Assembly: GCF_003589595.1 (NCBI RefSeq)
Contig: NW_020653945.1
Location: 3,043,651 to 3,107,650 of the forward strand
DNA from: Hyposmocoma kahamanoa
Lineage: Eukaryota; Arthropoda; Insecta; Lepidoptera; Cosmopterigidae
DNA length: 64,000 nt
Reading direction: 5' to 3'
The notes below the pieces were generated by a model. That model was not told the DNA's origin. It did not search any database and saw nothing but the letters and a program-made list of their open reading frames with translations. Both the position numbers and the translations under genes were made by a program. Below, piece after piece: positions 51,322-62,245 of the stretch (its first letter is position 1; the number at the start of each line of letters is the position of its first letter).

Positions 51322-51754
51322 ATGTCCACTTGCTTTAGGGTCGAAACACAAAAGTGCGATGCGGCAGAAATCTACGAGCTCGCACGACGCAACGCAAGAA
51401 TTTGCTAATTGCTGCACATAGCGCATTCCTGCGATGTTATTCTTCTTTGTGTTATTTTCCTATGTTTGCTTACCAATAACAGCAGTGCAACACTCTTTTA
51501 AGGATCCCTGTTGCTGCCTAGTTTAAAAGATACGTTTAGTGCCGTGGACGATCGTCGAAGGAATGATCACCTGAACGGGTCGCAGTTTTCTTCGCATTGC
51601 GCCGATTCGCAGTATGGTGTTTCGACCCTTAAACTTAAATACGTCTTAAACCAATGCTTGCACTGCAGAAGACTTTCTTAACACATTGTGTTAAGAATGT
51701 CTTATCAAACTAAGTATTGGTTTAAAACATACCTAAGTTTAGGTAAGTGGACAT
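51322..51754. mobile_element. Foldback element carrying a nested Harbinger-like element
   Basis: The outer left arm ATGTCCACTTGCTTT...AAACTTAAATACGTCTTAAA and right arm TTTAAAACATACCTAAGTTT-AGGTAAGTGGACAT are inverted once the nested element (51338..51628) is removed. The centre TTCTTAACACA-TTGTGTTAAGAA (51675..51700) is itself palindromic, so the whole element can fold back. Confidence 0.75.
51338..51628. mobile_element. PIF/Harbinger-like miniature element, nested
   Basis: 291 bp with ends GGGTCGAAACAC-AAAAGTGCG and CGCAGTATGGTGTTTCGACC-C, inverted over about 27 bp, flanked by TTA on both sides (51335..51337, 51629..51631). A 3-bp TTA duplication with GGG-starting ends is typical of PIF/Harbinger transposons. 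The interior is noncoding. Removal restores the arm of the outer foldback, which confirms the TTA duplication. Confidence 0.82.
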
Positions 51755-52633
51755 AGGTCTTAATTTTTATTTCTAAAGAAAATCACGCTATACGAGTCAA
51801 GGAACTAAATATATTAAAACTTCCACTTCATAAGGCGATCATAAACTTGACACTAACTAGTAATAAAAATAAAATTGTCACAAAAACAAATCGTGAAACG
51901 CGCATTTCATCTTTGCAATCAAAAAAGTTTATTGCACCCATCATAAACATTACTAAAGCCAAATAGAAAACGAATGGAGTTCATAATAGAGCCGTTAAAT
52001 TTTTATAACCTCTCCTACCGATACTAAAACTTAACGGTAACACGACATTCAGAGCATTGCAATATTTTTTTTCTAGCTACATGAACTTGAGAATTCCCCT
52101 TCAATCGATATTTCATTGTTAAGAAACTTGGCTGTATGCCCTCGTTCCTGAGTCATTATTTACTTGCGAAAAAAAATAGTATGACTCTATTGTCAACTTA
52201 AAAGTTGGATTTTAAAAAGAGAACACGTTCCGAAGCATAGTGACGTACCGTAACTTCAAAATGGTTGATTTTCTTTTTTTCAGCAAAAGGGTGTAAACCA
52301 GTTTTTTAAAGCTTCGATAAACTTGATCCATTAGTTTTAAAGAAATCAAGTAAACTCAAAAACAGGTGTTGCAATAAAATGGTACAGTCCACTTAGCCAA
52401 CGTAAGTTATGGGTGGAAAAACTAGTTTCGATTGCGCAAAAAAGACTTGGTCTAGTGGTATAATTGAAATTTCCAATGGCATTTTCCATTTCAATTACTT
52501 ACTTATAGATAACGTATAACTTAACCTACACTAATAGAAAACCTTTTTGAGGGTTATTTGATGAATATAAAATAACGAGTTACAATATAATTTAAAAAAA
52601 TCATTCTTAAAATTTGTGGAATAACATCTATTA
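51755..52633. other. Intergenic, no feature seen
   Basis: AT-rich, no gene, and no match to the named families. Confidence 0.35.
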
Positions 52634-52635
52634 AC

Positions 52636-53107
52636 TGCCTCCGTGGCCTAACAGTCACCATGCCGGACTGCCACGCAGAGGTACCAAGTTCGATTCCCGG
52701 GCCGGGAGAAATACTTGTATGGATAGATAGATAAAATGTTTACCGTCTTGCATTACACATACAACAATATAATACAGTAAATTGATTTAAAGAGACATAC
52801 AGAAATCAAAATTAAAGAAAATAAAATAAAAACACACAGCAATGACATTATAATGAAAAAACATTATTATTATATTTTTTATTAAAAAAATTTTATTAAA
52901 AACATTATTTTTATGTTTTTTATATTTTATTACTGATTTTATTATTGTGTTTTTTTGTGTAAATATGGAAATAATAATAATAATACTAACCAAAAGATCA
53001 ACAGCTTGTGTGTGCTAAAGCAAAAGGTCGTGACTACAAAATTTGCCCAAAAGCAAAGCACAAGACACAGGGTTTCCCTAGTGCGGGGTTATGTTGAGTG
53101 TGTGTGT

Positions 53108-53125
<18 letters not shown>
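52636..53125 (+). mobile_element. tRNA-derived SINE, family L, split
   Basis: The head GCCTCCGTGGCCTAACAGTC with AAGTTCGATTCCCGGGCCGG ends near 52718. The body resumes at 53065 with GACACAGGGTTTCCCTAGTG and CGGGGTTATGTTGAGTGTG. Between them lies a (GATA)n-tailed LINE-like 3' end in reverse orientation (GGATAGATAGATAAAATGTT) and AT-rich sequence. Confidence 0.7.
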
Positions 53126-53592
<467 letters not shown>

Positions 53593-53893
53593 CTAACTCA
53601 TGACGCAATTTTGTATATATATAATACCCTTCAAAATTGTCTAATTAAACTTATCCGTACAATATACACAACCAACTAAACGTGTTTAAACCGCTATCAC
53701 ATCACTCTGGGAATTAAATCCCCCTAAGCCGGAGGTCAACGGGGCAAGCAGGGTGATTTACGGGCATGCCCAAGGAAATACAAACGTATATTTGTTGGCC
53801 ATTTAACCACATTCTAAAGAATTTTTTCTAATAACTATATTATGAGGGAGACTTATTTCTCGTGGCTCACTGCTTTCTATAATAATAGAAATA
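53593..53893. other. Intergenic; small duplicated block
   Basis: CACTCTGGGAATTAAATCCC with CCTAAGCCGGAGGTCAACGG (53703..53743) is partly repeated at 54620..54655 (GGGAATTACGTCCCCAGAGG). The source element is unknown. Confidence 0.35.
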
Positions 53894-54004
53894 TAGTAGA
53901 CCTCCTTGTGAAATTCGTCCAGGGAAGTACTGCCATCTAACCTATTTCTACCGCCAAGCAGTAATTTGAACATTACTGCATTCCAGTTTTGAATTAATAT
54001 TATA
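53894..54004 (+). mobile_element. Family B 5' part
   Basis: AGTAGACCTCCTTGTGAAAT, TCGTCCAGGGAAGTACTGCC, TACCGCCAAGCAGTAATTTG and CATTCCAGTTTTGAATTAAT. Only the first ~110 bp. Confidence 0.7.
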
Positions 54005-54154
54005 TAAAAAAAGCCCTCGGTGATATTCTGCCAGTCATAAAAACACCACAATGAAAATAAATATTTTGGTCCAAGAAATTATGTACCAATTTATAGAGAT
54101 TAGACAATCAGGCACTAAATAAATTGAATTTGGCATAAACAACAATAATCGCAA

Positions 54155-54352
54155 ATAATAATAACGCCTACACTCACAGCCCCGCACTGGGGAAACCCTG
54201 GTTCGCGGGTGCCATGGACATACACAAATTACACGAGAGAAATACTCGTAAATGTAGACCATACAAATATTTCTTCCGGCCCGGGAATCGAACCCAGAGG
54301 CAGACTAGCAGGTTTGATTGTTTGATTGATGACCGTTTGGCCACAGGGCAGT
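54155..54352 (-). mobile_element. tRNA-derived SINE, family L
   Basis: Reverse orientation: CACTCACAGCCCCGCACTGG, GGTGCCATGGACATACAC, TACAAATATTTCTTCCGGCC, CGGGAATCGAACCCAGAGG (B box in reverse), then the head CCGTTTGGCCACAGGG. A short (TTGATTGTT)-rich insertion lies between the boxes. Confidence 0.72.
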
Positions 54353-54960
54353 GAAAAGCATATTAGACAAGACTGTTAGTGACAGAATAGTTTCATGAAG
54401 AGGTAGCTTACAACTGTAACCTACAAACATAATAAAAATATTTCAAATTGCATGTACTTATTCTTATTTCGATACGGTTCCAAGTTGTACCGACTTTTAA
54501 ATTTAAGTTTTATATCTGTCTATAAAAGAATGCATCGCTACTTCGTATTGACGTCAATTCCTACGTTCTTAAAGTGTCCTTTCTATCATAATTTATATCT
54601 AAACGATGACAACTATTCCTGGGAATTACGTCCCCAGAGGTCAGAGGGGGCAACCGTAGTGATTTATAAACACACCTGGGAATCCGAAGGTGGATATAAT
54701 TGAAATGTTTTTCAAATAATATTTTGAAAGATATATGTTTAGTTCACGTGGTAAGTTAAAGTGGGCGACTGTTATTTTGTACAAAATAAGTTTTATGCGT
54801 AGAATTTAAAACGTAAGAAAATATCAAATGAAGACGTTTTTAAAACGGAATATATATTTTTTTGAATATTGATTTAGTATCGGAACGCAGTAGTCTTCCC
54901 TTTTTTCTTACTTTTTTTTTCATTCAATATTTTTCCTATATACTTAACAAGTTAACCTTT
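54353..54960. other. Intergenic, no gene seen
   Basis: An 83-codon plus ORF (54452..54703) has no known domain. AT-rich elsewhere. Confidence 0.35.
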
Positions 54961-54961
54961 A

Positions 54962-55200
54962 TTTACTACTTCCCATCGCCATAACTGATGTAGTCATGTC
55001 GATATGCAAGTTTCCACCAGTACATAAATACGTATACAAATAAAAGATCTCGTCCATAATCTGTCCCGGTCATTGGATGTTTGCGTACAAATACCACATT
55101 CGTTTTAAAAAATGCAGTTCTAAACCACTTTTTATTTTGTGTCAAAAAAATATTGAAAATAACAAGGCAATAAAGATTTCATATTAAACATATTTTGAAT
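54962..55200 (-). repeat. Repeat H, copy 2
   Basis: Inverted relative to 42962: ACTACTTCCCATCGCCATAA, AAAAGATCTCGTCCATAATC, CCGGTCATTGGATGTTTGCG, AAATACCACATTCGTTTTAA and TTATTTTGTGTCAAAAAAAT. Moderately diverged. Confidence 0.6.
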
Positions 55201-55254
55201 TCTGTGAAAACCTTAATTAGGTTAATGTCAGACTTTCTGTCAAAATAAATACGT

Positions 55255-55350
55255 ATCATTATCATTAGAATAATAATAATGATTTATTTCAGACACTTGG
55301 TCCATAATGGTTAGTAACAACAATTTCTTAATACCTAATGTTAATTTTAA
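55255..55350 (-). mobile_element. LINE 3' tail fragment
   Basis: ATTATCATTAGAATAATAAT and ATGATTTATTTCAGACACTT, then GGTCCATAATGGTTAGTAAC. The same words occur at 58944..58990 (TTATTTTTCAGACCAATTAG and TCCATTATTGTTAGTAACAA). A 3' UTR plus tail; the clade is unknown. Confidence 0.45.
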
Positions 55351-55795
55351 GATAAATTTTACATCGGTTATGATTGAATAGATAACAATGACAATACATA
55401 TGACAATAATAATACGAGAAACAACCACGACAACATCATCCAAACCTTTCGCTTCCTAAACTTTGTGTGTGTTGCTTTATTATAGGAATTGGGATTTGGG
55501 AAAAAATGTATTTTTATATAAGTATTAAGTATATGTATATGTATGTATTAAGATTAATAGTCAGGGATACGATTATTATTTTAAACATTTTTATTGTTCA
55601 CAAGATGTTAACATTATTAATTTAGTACCAACTTTGTATACATGTCTGTGGACTACTCTCTGAACTGCCCATGTAAATTTACATACTGTATAATTATTGC
55701 CTTTAGTCCGTATTGTATGTATACTTGCATAAATAAAAATTTCTATAAATGTAGCCATGTCATTTCTGTACGCCGCCGTGGGTATACTTTTTATA
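55351..55795. other. Intergenic, no feature seen
   Basis: AT-rich with ATGTATATGTATGTATT runs. The 70-codon ORF at 55642..55854 ends inside the hAT element and is not a gene. Confidence 0.4.
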
Positions 55796-55803
55796 CTTTA
55801 GTG

Positions 55804-56115
55804 CAGCGTTTCACATTTGGTGGGTCGCGACCCGGTGCCGGGCCATCAAAATAAAATACCGGGTCGCAACATTCCCGTTTTTTGAAGTGGAACCAGAACT
55901 TGGATTCTTTAGTAAAAAATAAGCAGCAGGTCTATACTTCGCACTAAACAGACGATACCGAATTGATATTAGTAAAATATTTATACTAACAATAAACGTG
56001 TATTATTTTACCTAATGTAACGTAATGTAGCTTTGGTTTAAAACTATTGAGTGGGTCACGAAGAAGCAGTATGAAAATTACCGGGCCATGGCAGAACAAT
56101 GTTTGAGAAACACTG
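55804..56115. mobile_element. hAT-type miniature element
   Basis: Ends CAGCGTTTCACATTTGG and CAAACATTGTTCTGCC...GTTTGAGAAACACTG: the inverted start CAG(T/C)GTTTC is the classical hAT terminus. GGTGGGTCGCGACCCGGTGC and ATTACCGGGCCATGGCAG follow the pattern of Charlie-like hATs found in many animals. Target duplication CTTTAGTG (55796..55803) and CTTCAGTG (56116..56123), 7 of 8 identical. 312 bp, noncoding. Confidence 0.87.
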
Positions 56116-56123
56116 CTTCAGTG

Positions 56124-56490
56124 GGTTTATGATCTTTCGTCATTTAGTTTACCTCAGTCGGAACTCCTAAACTAAAAATACATTAGGGAACTATCGGACT
56201 CCGAATCTATATCATTTAATTTAGTTCCTGGGTGCGCCGGCGCATCGCCCCTTGTACCCTTCGTTACAATTTCTATTTTGTTATTGATATTTTTTTAACA
56301 TCGGAAGGGGTTCCATGAGAACGTAAAAAAGTCGGGCAAGTGTGAATTATATTAAAAAAATGGCTAAGAACGCATCCTAAACTAATATTTCGTGAGACGG
56401 GTTTTTAATAAAAACTGGTATTTTCAACGACAAAAGCAAAAAAATGCATTTCAGTGTATTATTTGTATTCTGCGAAATATTCTTTTTCTA
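56124..56490. other. Intergenic; GC-rich repeat word at 56228..56250
   Basis: GTGCGCCGGCGCATCGCC matches the patch at 40275. No gene. Confidence 0.4.
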
Positions 56491-56492
56491 AT

Positions 56493-56860
56493 ATACCAAG
56501 GACGCACAAGTCGTGCGCGTAGTGGCAAACGACACGCTTGTCCAGTTGTAGCAAAATCAAATCGCAAAGATGGCTACGGCAAAAAAGGCCGTTGAAAAAC
56601 CATTCAGGTAATTATAGTACGTATTACCTCAATGTTGAAAACCAATAACACAGATCTGCAACAGGCACAAACAAATATTCTTAAGGTTTGTTGGTTTGTT
56701 CCATGACTTAATTTGCAGAGCATCTGGCACGGATTATCTGAGGGTGCTCGAATCCAATCCAGCCGGATCGATTGACATTTTCTTGCTGTTTCGATCGTTA
56801 TGGACATGCGTGTAGCTTATTATGAGACGTACGACTTATTCATCCCGTCACTTTAGAAAA
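56493..56860. repeat. Family B remnants flanking a family M SINE piece
   Basis: 56493..56580 (minus): AATATACCAAGGACGCACAA, GTCGTGCGCGTAGTGGC and GACACGCTTGTCCA. 56690..56780 (plus): TGTTCCATGACTTAATTTGC, GCATCTGGCACGGATTATCT and CTCGAATCCAATCCAGCCGG, a decayed family M tRNA head. 56793..56858 (plus): CGTTATGGACATGCGTGTAG, GACTTATTCATCCCGTCACT. Three decayed insertions close together. Confidence 0.55.
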
Positions 56861-57016
56861 TAAGATTATAACAAACTAGTGGAGTAACTTTGCAAAAAAG
56901 AAAATTAAATATTGTTGTAGTAAAAGAACTTTCAATAAAAACTTAAAAATTATAACATTAATAGTCGAACCCAAGTTCTCCACATCTACCGCCTATAGTG
57001 TAAATGGCTGGGCCAC
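56861..57016. other. Short AT-rich stretch with tRNA-like scrap
   Basis: AATAGTCGAACCCAAGTTC and TGTAAATGGCTGGGCCACTT resemble the GTAAACTATTGGGCCACGGA sequence next to element K copy 1. It may be a decayed SINE. Confidence 0.3.
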
Positions 57017-57469
57017 TTAAGAGGGAGCAGAGGAAAAATTCCTAATCTTCGATTTGATTTTAGTGGGGTATATCCACTTTAAAGTTAAAAATAAAATATT
57101 GTATGAGTAACTACACGATATATTCAAGCATGGATTAATCAGAAACATAAAACAATAAAGTTTTGTCGATAGATAAAAATCACGAAATGACCTCTAATTT
57201 TCACATTTTTTCGAATTATCCTCGAAATGCTACAGGTTGTTAGGACAAAAATTAGATAATTAATTCTATTTATGCATGATGGAACTGTCACTACGGATTT
57301 TTTTAATCCCTTTAGTTTTAGAGTTATTCCGCAATAAAACGAATTTGGTACTTTTAATGCGCAAAATTCAACATCTCCTGTCGCATGTCACGCGAACTTC
57401 AGGCGTATATTTGTTTCACAAATTTGGGCGGAGCCAACGTCAAAACTCTTTTGGCATGAGAGCTCTTAA
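57017..57469 (+). mobile_element. Element K, copy 2 (TTAA-flanked)
   Basis: 445 bp (57021..57465), same orientation and nearly identical to 12840..13289: GAGGGAGCAGAGG at the start, CATGAGAGCTC at the end, TTAA on both sides. The differences are single-base changes and a few 1..3-bp indels, so both copies are young relative to families A and E. Confidence 0.72.
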
Positions 57470-58267
57470 GTCGTTAGAGAGTGAGAGAGGCAGTTGGCAA
57501 ATTGCAACTAATAATATAATCAACGGACACAAATTTAATGTCATCTCTCGAGGTGCAACTGAACCCGGGACTGGATGCGACTGAAATTTTATTATTTTTG
57601 ACAAGCAACCAGTCCCGGAATCACATGGTACTCGTATTTGAGCTCATTCGGGTTCCGTTGCAAATTTAAACCGACCCCGGGTTCAGACGCTACAAACCCA
57701 AATATCTTCCTGTTTGTCAATCAAGAGAAAAAATAATAACAACAGACCCTTTGGAACTTTATAATTAATTGCGCGCTTCTTAAATAAAATTAATTTTAAT
57801 AACAAAAACATTTAGAAGTTTACTGTCTGTACATTAAAACTACTGAGTGAATAACGTTCTTACTCCTTTAATTTAAAGTGCCATTTTCTGCGCAGTTGCT
57901 TTATTATGTTTAAGTAGGGATGTATCTCTTGTGTGATTGTCTTGTCTTTTAACGATTTGTTTTATTATTTTTATGAATAGGCGCTTCTTTTTTTAAATTT
58001 TCTGTGAATAGGGGTCATGAATATTTTAATTTGAGTGTTTGTTTGTCTGTGACTTTTGAAAGGAAGAGTGGTTTAAGATTGTTTTTTGGTGGTGACCCCT
58101 TACTTACTTTAAAATTGAAGTGACATAGCTCTGCTCATACCAGTACTACAAATGTGAACAAGGCAATTTTATTTTTATTCTAATCATGAGAAGTTCTATT
58201 ATTAATTTTCGACTTTTGGTATTTACAAACGTTTGTCAAAAATTATTCTGAATTGAAACGTATGCCA
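57470..58267. other. Intergenic; GC-richer patch 57545..57700
   Basis: GAACCCGGGACTGGATGCGA and ACCGACCCCGGGTTCAGACG with CAACCAGTCCCGGAATCAC form imperfect inverted similarities, perhaps a decayed inverted-repeat element. No gene. The remainder is AT-rich. Confidence 0.35.
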
Positions 58268-58268
58268 T

Positions 58269-58555
58269 TAGTAGTAGAGCTCCTTGTGAATGAGTTCGTC
58301 CAGTGAAGTACTGCCAAAGTACTGCCACCTTACCTATTTCTGCCGCCAAGCGGTAATGTGAGCATTACCGCGTTCCGGTTTTGAAGGGTAAGGGTGGTGG
58401 TGAAATTACAGACACAATGGACTTCTCAACTTATGACTCAGGGTGGCGGTGGCGGGGGGCGTAGTGGCAGTGTCCTTCAGATCTTTGCTGTTTCAAGCTC
58501 TGAATGGCACTGCAACTGTTATGGAGAGGCGTGTCGCTTACCACCGGGCGCACGA
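58269..58555 (+). mobile_element. Family B copy, near-full
   Basis: AGTAGTAGAGCTCCTTGTGA, CCACCTTACCTATTTCTGCC, GCATTACCGCGTTCCGGTTT, CACAATGGACTTCTCAACTT and GGCGTGTCGCTTACCACCGG. It has a small internal duplication (AAGTACTGCC twice, 58306..58327) and a G-rich expansion GGTGGCGGTGGCGGGGGGCG. Confidence 0.8.
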
Positions 58556-59407
58556 AATTAATTCATCATTGAAATTAATGAAATCGTATGTTTAACAATA
58601 GCACCATTTAGTAACTGATAAAAAATTTAAATAAATCAAACGTTTAGAAATTATCTAACATTTTTTTCTCTAAAATAAAAAGGTTACTAAAAATTATAGA
58701 GCGTGAATTGTTTTAACATTTACTGATGAGGATCGTGTTGCACAAAATTTAATAAATTCTGTTTGTGAAAGCGTGAAATGTAAAAAATGTTAAAAAATAT
58801 GGATTTGATTTTAAAATCCGGATTTAAAAATCTAATGACAATCCCAAATAATCCAGATTTTTTATTAACGATTATCCGGACTGCATCCCCTAGTTGTAGT
58901 GATTAATAAATTCAGACAGGAAATAAGTCAGATAATCAAATCAAATTAAATTATTTTTCAGACCAATTAGTCCATTATTGTTAGTAACAATAATCTTTCG
59001 AGCTAAGTTAGAAGAAATGAAAATGACAATTATATATATAAATGGCCTGAAACGTGTGTTTGAAAAAAAAAACAAATGCACGCGATATAGATAAAAAATG
59101 TTTCATTTGCAATTAATCAAATTACTTAATATTATCAACGTGTAGGTGTAGCACGGTGAAATTACGGAAGACAGCAGTAGAACTAGCACGACAAGACGCA
59201 AATTGCGCGAGAGCGACTTATAGTGCGAACTCGTGATACCCCTACTAAGTCCATTCTTTCTGCTATCATCTTCAGGATAATTGGTGGTCTCTCTCTTATT
59301 TTGATAAGTTTTTTCTGTGTTTTTAAATCCGATGTCCAACGTCATCTATTGGTATTTTTGAGTTGTCATACGCTATCATTTTTGCAAAGAACATTGTATC
59401 ACAAAAC
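58556..59407. other. Intergenic; family A right-arm remnant at 59041..59115
   Basis: ATGGCCTGAAACGTGTGTTT, AACAAATGCACGCGATATAG and TGTTTCATTTGC (59041..59113) are a decayed family A right arm. LINE-tail-like words are at 58944..58990. ATGGATTTGATTTTAAAATC with CCGGATTTAAAAATC forms a weak palindrome at 58800. The patch 59150..59225 is CpG-rich without an assignable ORF. Confidence 0.45.
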
Positions 59408-59715
59408 TTTTTTTTTATAACATCAAGTGACGGGACGAACAAGTCGTGCGCCTGATGGTAAGCTACACGCCTGTCCATAACACTTACAGTGCCACTCAGA
59501 GCTACAAATTGCAAAGATCGGAGGGGTACTACCACTGTGCCCGTCACACTGAGACATAAATTGACAAGTCCCATGTGCCTGTAATTTCACCAGCACCCTT
59601 ACCCTTCAAAACCGGAACACAATAATGCTGACATTACAGCTTGGCGGCAGAAATAGGTAAGGTGGCAGTACTACCCTGGATAAACTCTTCCACGAGGAGC
59701 TCTACTGCTACTGAA
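59408..59715 (-). mobile_element. Family B copy, full length
   Basis: The best full copy: TTTTTTTTTATAACATCAAG, GTGACGGGACGAACAAGTCG, TGGTAAGCTACACGCCTGTC, CACTGTGCCCGTCACACTGA, GTGCCTGTAATTTCACCAGC, TTACAGCTTGGCGGCAGAAA, TAAACTCTTCCACGAGGAGC and TCTACTGCTACT. About 300 bp. Confidence 0.83.
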
Positions 59716-60289
59716 ACTTTCGTATTACAAAACGAAAGTAAGAAGTAATGAATCAACCGTTCCTGCGGTTAACCCACTTATCTGTTAAAAAAACTATAAA
59801 TTCCACACTATAATGCTCGTTACTTTGTGGTTTAAAAGAAAAAACCGACCTAACTACATACTCACTAGACTGTAAAAGCTTCGTTCTCATGCCTTTAAAA
59901 ACGCGGAAAAAAAGAACTTGCAAAAAAATCCGCGCACGGTTCGCCGCACGGCAAGGGTGCTTTATTATAATCTATTTTACTTTGCCCTCTCTTTCTAACT
60001 AAGGTGTATATGATATAGCTGTCCTTCTTGTTCATTAATTAAAGGCATATCTGACCCTTGAAGGTGAGCCGATATTTAAGTGCGTGAGAAGTGGTTGTTA
60101 TGATCCTTTGTCTTATTGTATTCTCGTTACGAGAGTGTGCAAGGACCCTTATGGGTTATTTAATCGAATAACTCTATTGACGTTTGCGTTGCAATTTTTA
60201 TGTAGGGCCAGCAGAGATCGAAATTGATTTTGGTATATTTGCTCGTTATGCGAACGGCTAAAGTGCAAAATCTTTTTATGAGTTGCCTA
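59716..60289. other. Intergenic; family E scrap at 59846
   Basis: GAAAAAACCGACCTAACTAC resembles a family E end. CGCGCACGGTTCGCCGCACG at 59931 is GC-rich. No gene; an 86-codon minus ORF at 60160..60420 lacks motifs. Confidence 0.35.
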
Positions 60290-60520
60290 TTACTATTTAG
60301 TTCAGTTGATATAAAAAAAAATTCGTTGGTATATGTAAAGTACCTATTGAATACATAGGTTTTCTTGTAAAATTTCGAGGTTAGTTTGTTTTTTTTTCTA
60401 TCGTGTAAATTTTTAGGCATCGTGTTTTCACACCGTATAGTAATCAGTAGAATTCCTCAATTTTACTATATATTTTTCATTGTTATGCGGAACCAACCGA
60501 AGCCATTTGAGGTTCTATCT
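60290..60520 (+). mobile_element. Element U, right part (copy 3)
   Basis: CTATTTAGTTCAGTTGATAT, GTTGGTATATGTAAAGTACC, AATTTCGAGGTTAGTTTG, TCGTGTTTTCACACCGTATA and AGCCATTTGAGGTTCTATCT match 49702..49935. The left part (CCGTACTAATACGG) is missing. Confidence 0.7.
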
Positions 60521-60629
60521 ACTCATAACACCTGGATGTTGTTTGTAAAGAGCGAGTAAGTGTCTTCGCCCACATTTAAAGTTTCTATGGAGTAAGATTG
60601 TGGAAAAATGTCTTTTTTTATAATTATTA

Positions 60630-60848
60630 ATACAAAGATCACTCAGAAAAAAATCCTTCGATCCGGTCGGATTCGAACCGACGTCTTCTTGCATACCGTG
60701 CCAGACGCTATACCAACTAAGCCACGGAACGAACCAACGGACCTCACGAATTCTTCTATGTGCTTGCGTCGTGTCTTTGTACTTGATCTTTCAACGACTT
60801 TTTAGTCGTAGCGCCATCTATGAGAAATCTATGACAGATTTATCACCC
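60630..60848 (-). mobile_element. tRNA-derived SINE, family M (best copy)
   Basis: Minus strand: GTTCCGTGGCTTAGTTGGTA (A box TGGCTTAGTTGG), CTGGCACGGTATGCAAGAAG, ACGTCGGTTCGAATCCGACC (B box GGTTCGAATCC), then GGATCGAAGGATTTTTTTCT. The upstream body on plus reads CTTTTTAGTCGTAGCGCCAT and CTATGAGAAATCTATGAC. Both pol III promoter boxes are perfect. Confidence 0.82.
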
Positions 60849-60954
60849 AGTTAGTACCTTTACAGCAACCAGTCCTGGCGAGAGATGTCGCTATTAACTG
60901 TATTAATTAAATTTTTATTGAATTGATATTCATTGATATGTCTTTTTTATTTTA

Positions 60955-61250
60955 TGTAAAGAAGGAGGAAAACGAGCAGACGAGCCACTTGAAGAGAGGT
61001 GATCATCGTCGCCAATGGACATGCAACATCAGATGAGCTGCCTATGCGTTGTCAGCCTTCGAAAGCTTTGTAGACACGCTTTTCGAAGAACCCCATACCA
61101 TAGTACAAAGGAATATTTCAAGAGGATGATCATTCTACTTCTTGCAGGTTCGAGAAAGGAACGAACGTGATGAACGTGACATCTAAAATGTGGAGATGGG
61201 CTCCACTCCTTTGGCAAGAGCTGCGGTGGTGGAAACTAAACGGTGGCACT
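60955..61250 (+). repeat. Interspersed repeat, probable LINE 3' region
   Basis: AGGAGGAAAACGAGCAGACG, GTGATCATCGTCGCCAATGG, CATGCAACATCAGATGAGCT and GCGTTGTCAGCCTTCGAAAG are words that I recognise from an abundant lepidopteran repeat, probably a LINE 3' end. No clear tail. Confidence 0.5.
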
Positions 61251-61254
61251 AGTT

Positions 61255-61302
61255 GCCAAATAAACGTAATTCCACCAACTTTTGAGGTCGGTTTTTTTTA
61301 TC
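61255..61302. mobile_element. Family E end fragment
   Basis: TTGCCAAATAAACGTAATTC followed by CACCAACTTTTGAGGTCGG and TTTTTTTTAT matches the right end of family E (TTGGCAAATAGATGTAACTC, TTTTGAGGTCGGTTTTT). Confidence 0.7.
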
Positions 61303-61339
61303 ATAAAAAGTTATAATTATTCAGTAAGTCATTTTAATG

Positions 61340-61660
61340 TAACTTAGTGCGATGGAATTGCTTAATTTGATTCCGCCTTCCCCTTTCCATCATCGGGGGA
61401 CTAGGCGTGGGCTGGGGTTCCACCCCTATGTTGTACATATTCCCAGGATTCGCACGAAGCGTATCGCTTCCACATTTATACGGCGAGCGGCTAGAGAGTG
61501 GAATTCCCTACCTGCGGACTTATTTCCCGAACGCTATAACTTGGACCTGTTCAATGCGATAATAAATAGGCATTATTTACACGTCGACCTCATCATCACT
61601 TTCCATCAGGTGAGATGGAGATGAAATGCGTATTTATTTTTTTTTTATAAAAAAAGTATT
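61340..61660 (+). mobile_element. LINE 3' fragment (ORF2 C-terminus)
   Basis: From 61352, 90 codons: HRGTRRGLGFHPYVVHIPRI, AAREWNSLPADLFPERYN and FNAIINRHYLHVDLI. Same element as 6785..7090 and in better condition. The 3' UTR has CATCAGGTGAGATGGAGATG and then T- and A-rich sequence. 5'-truncated near 61335. Confidence 0.78.
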
Positions 61661-61740
61661 ACAGTTAGATTTAGTCCGCTGCAATTTCTTATATTTTTCG
61701 GAATCTTTATTCTTTCCCAATAAATTTCTTATGTATTTCA

Positions 61741-61876
61741 AAGGAAATGAAAATGTTTTTTTCCGATCTCAATCGCGTGTATTTGTTTTTACAAACAAAT
61801 ATTTTTTAGATTCGAAAAAAATTGTTTCATTTCCTGTGTGTAACAATCGCGACAACTTAAGAACTCGATTTCTCAA
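61741..61876. mobile_element. Family A foldback with short loop
   Basis: AAAGGAAATGAAAATGTTTT, CCGATCTCAATCGCGTGTAT and TTGTTTTTACAAACAAATAT, then AAAAATTGTTTCATTTCCTG, TGTGTAACAATCGCGACAAC and TTAAGAACTCGAT. Both outer ends are present; the core is deleted and the loop reduced to a few bases. Confidence 0.75.
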
Positions 61877-62245
61877 AGGGAGTTTTGTTATATGGAACAT
61901 TTGCTAGTTGTAAGGTAAAAAGAAGTAAGTAGCTTACAAGTAACATGCAAAAAAATTGTGCTGCTAGCGCTACTACAGCTTGTAGCCATAATATGGGGGA
62001 AACAAAGCCTAACGTCAACAAGTCTCGTTCTCCACCCTTTTCCAACCATATCGAATTGACTATTGACAAATTACCATAGTAATAATAATTTTATGTATTT
62101 TCCATTTTGCAGTTACACTTTTTTAAGCAATTGCTATATTTTATAGATGCTTATTAAATTGCCATAGTGCTTTGGTCATTTGTCACGCGCAGATGATTTC
62201 GTTTTATAATGAAGCTCTAAATATTTCAATAATAATAATACGCTC
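61877..62245. other. Intergenic, no feature seen
   Basis: AT-rich. A 70-codon minus ORF (61857..62069) has no motif. Confidence 0.35.

Noticed and set aside
57276..57584. 102-codon ORF in element K
   Set aside because: The frame is not kept in the other copy of K and crosses the element boundary at 57466.
60640..60735. Functional tRNA gene on the minus strand
   Set aside because: The sequence matches family M SINEs at 9641 and 45238, including the non-tRNA body, so it is a SINE promoter.
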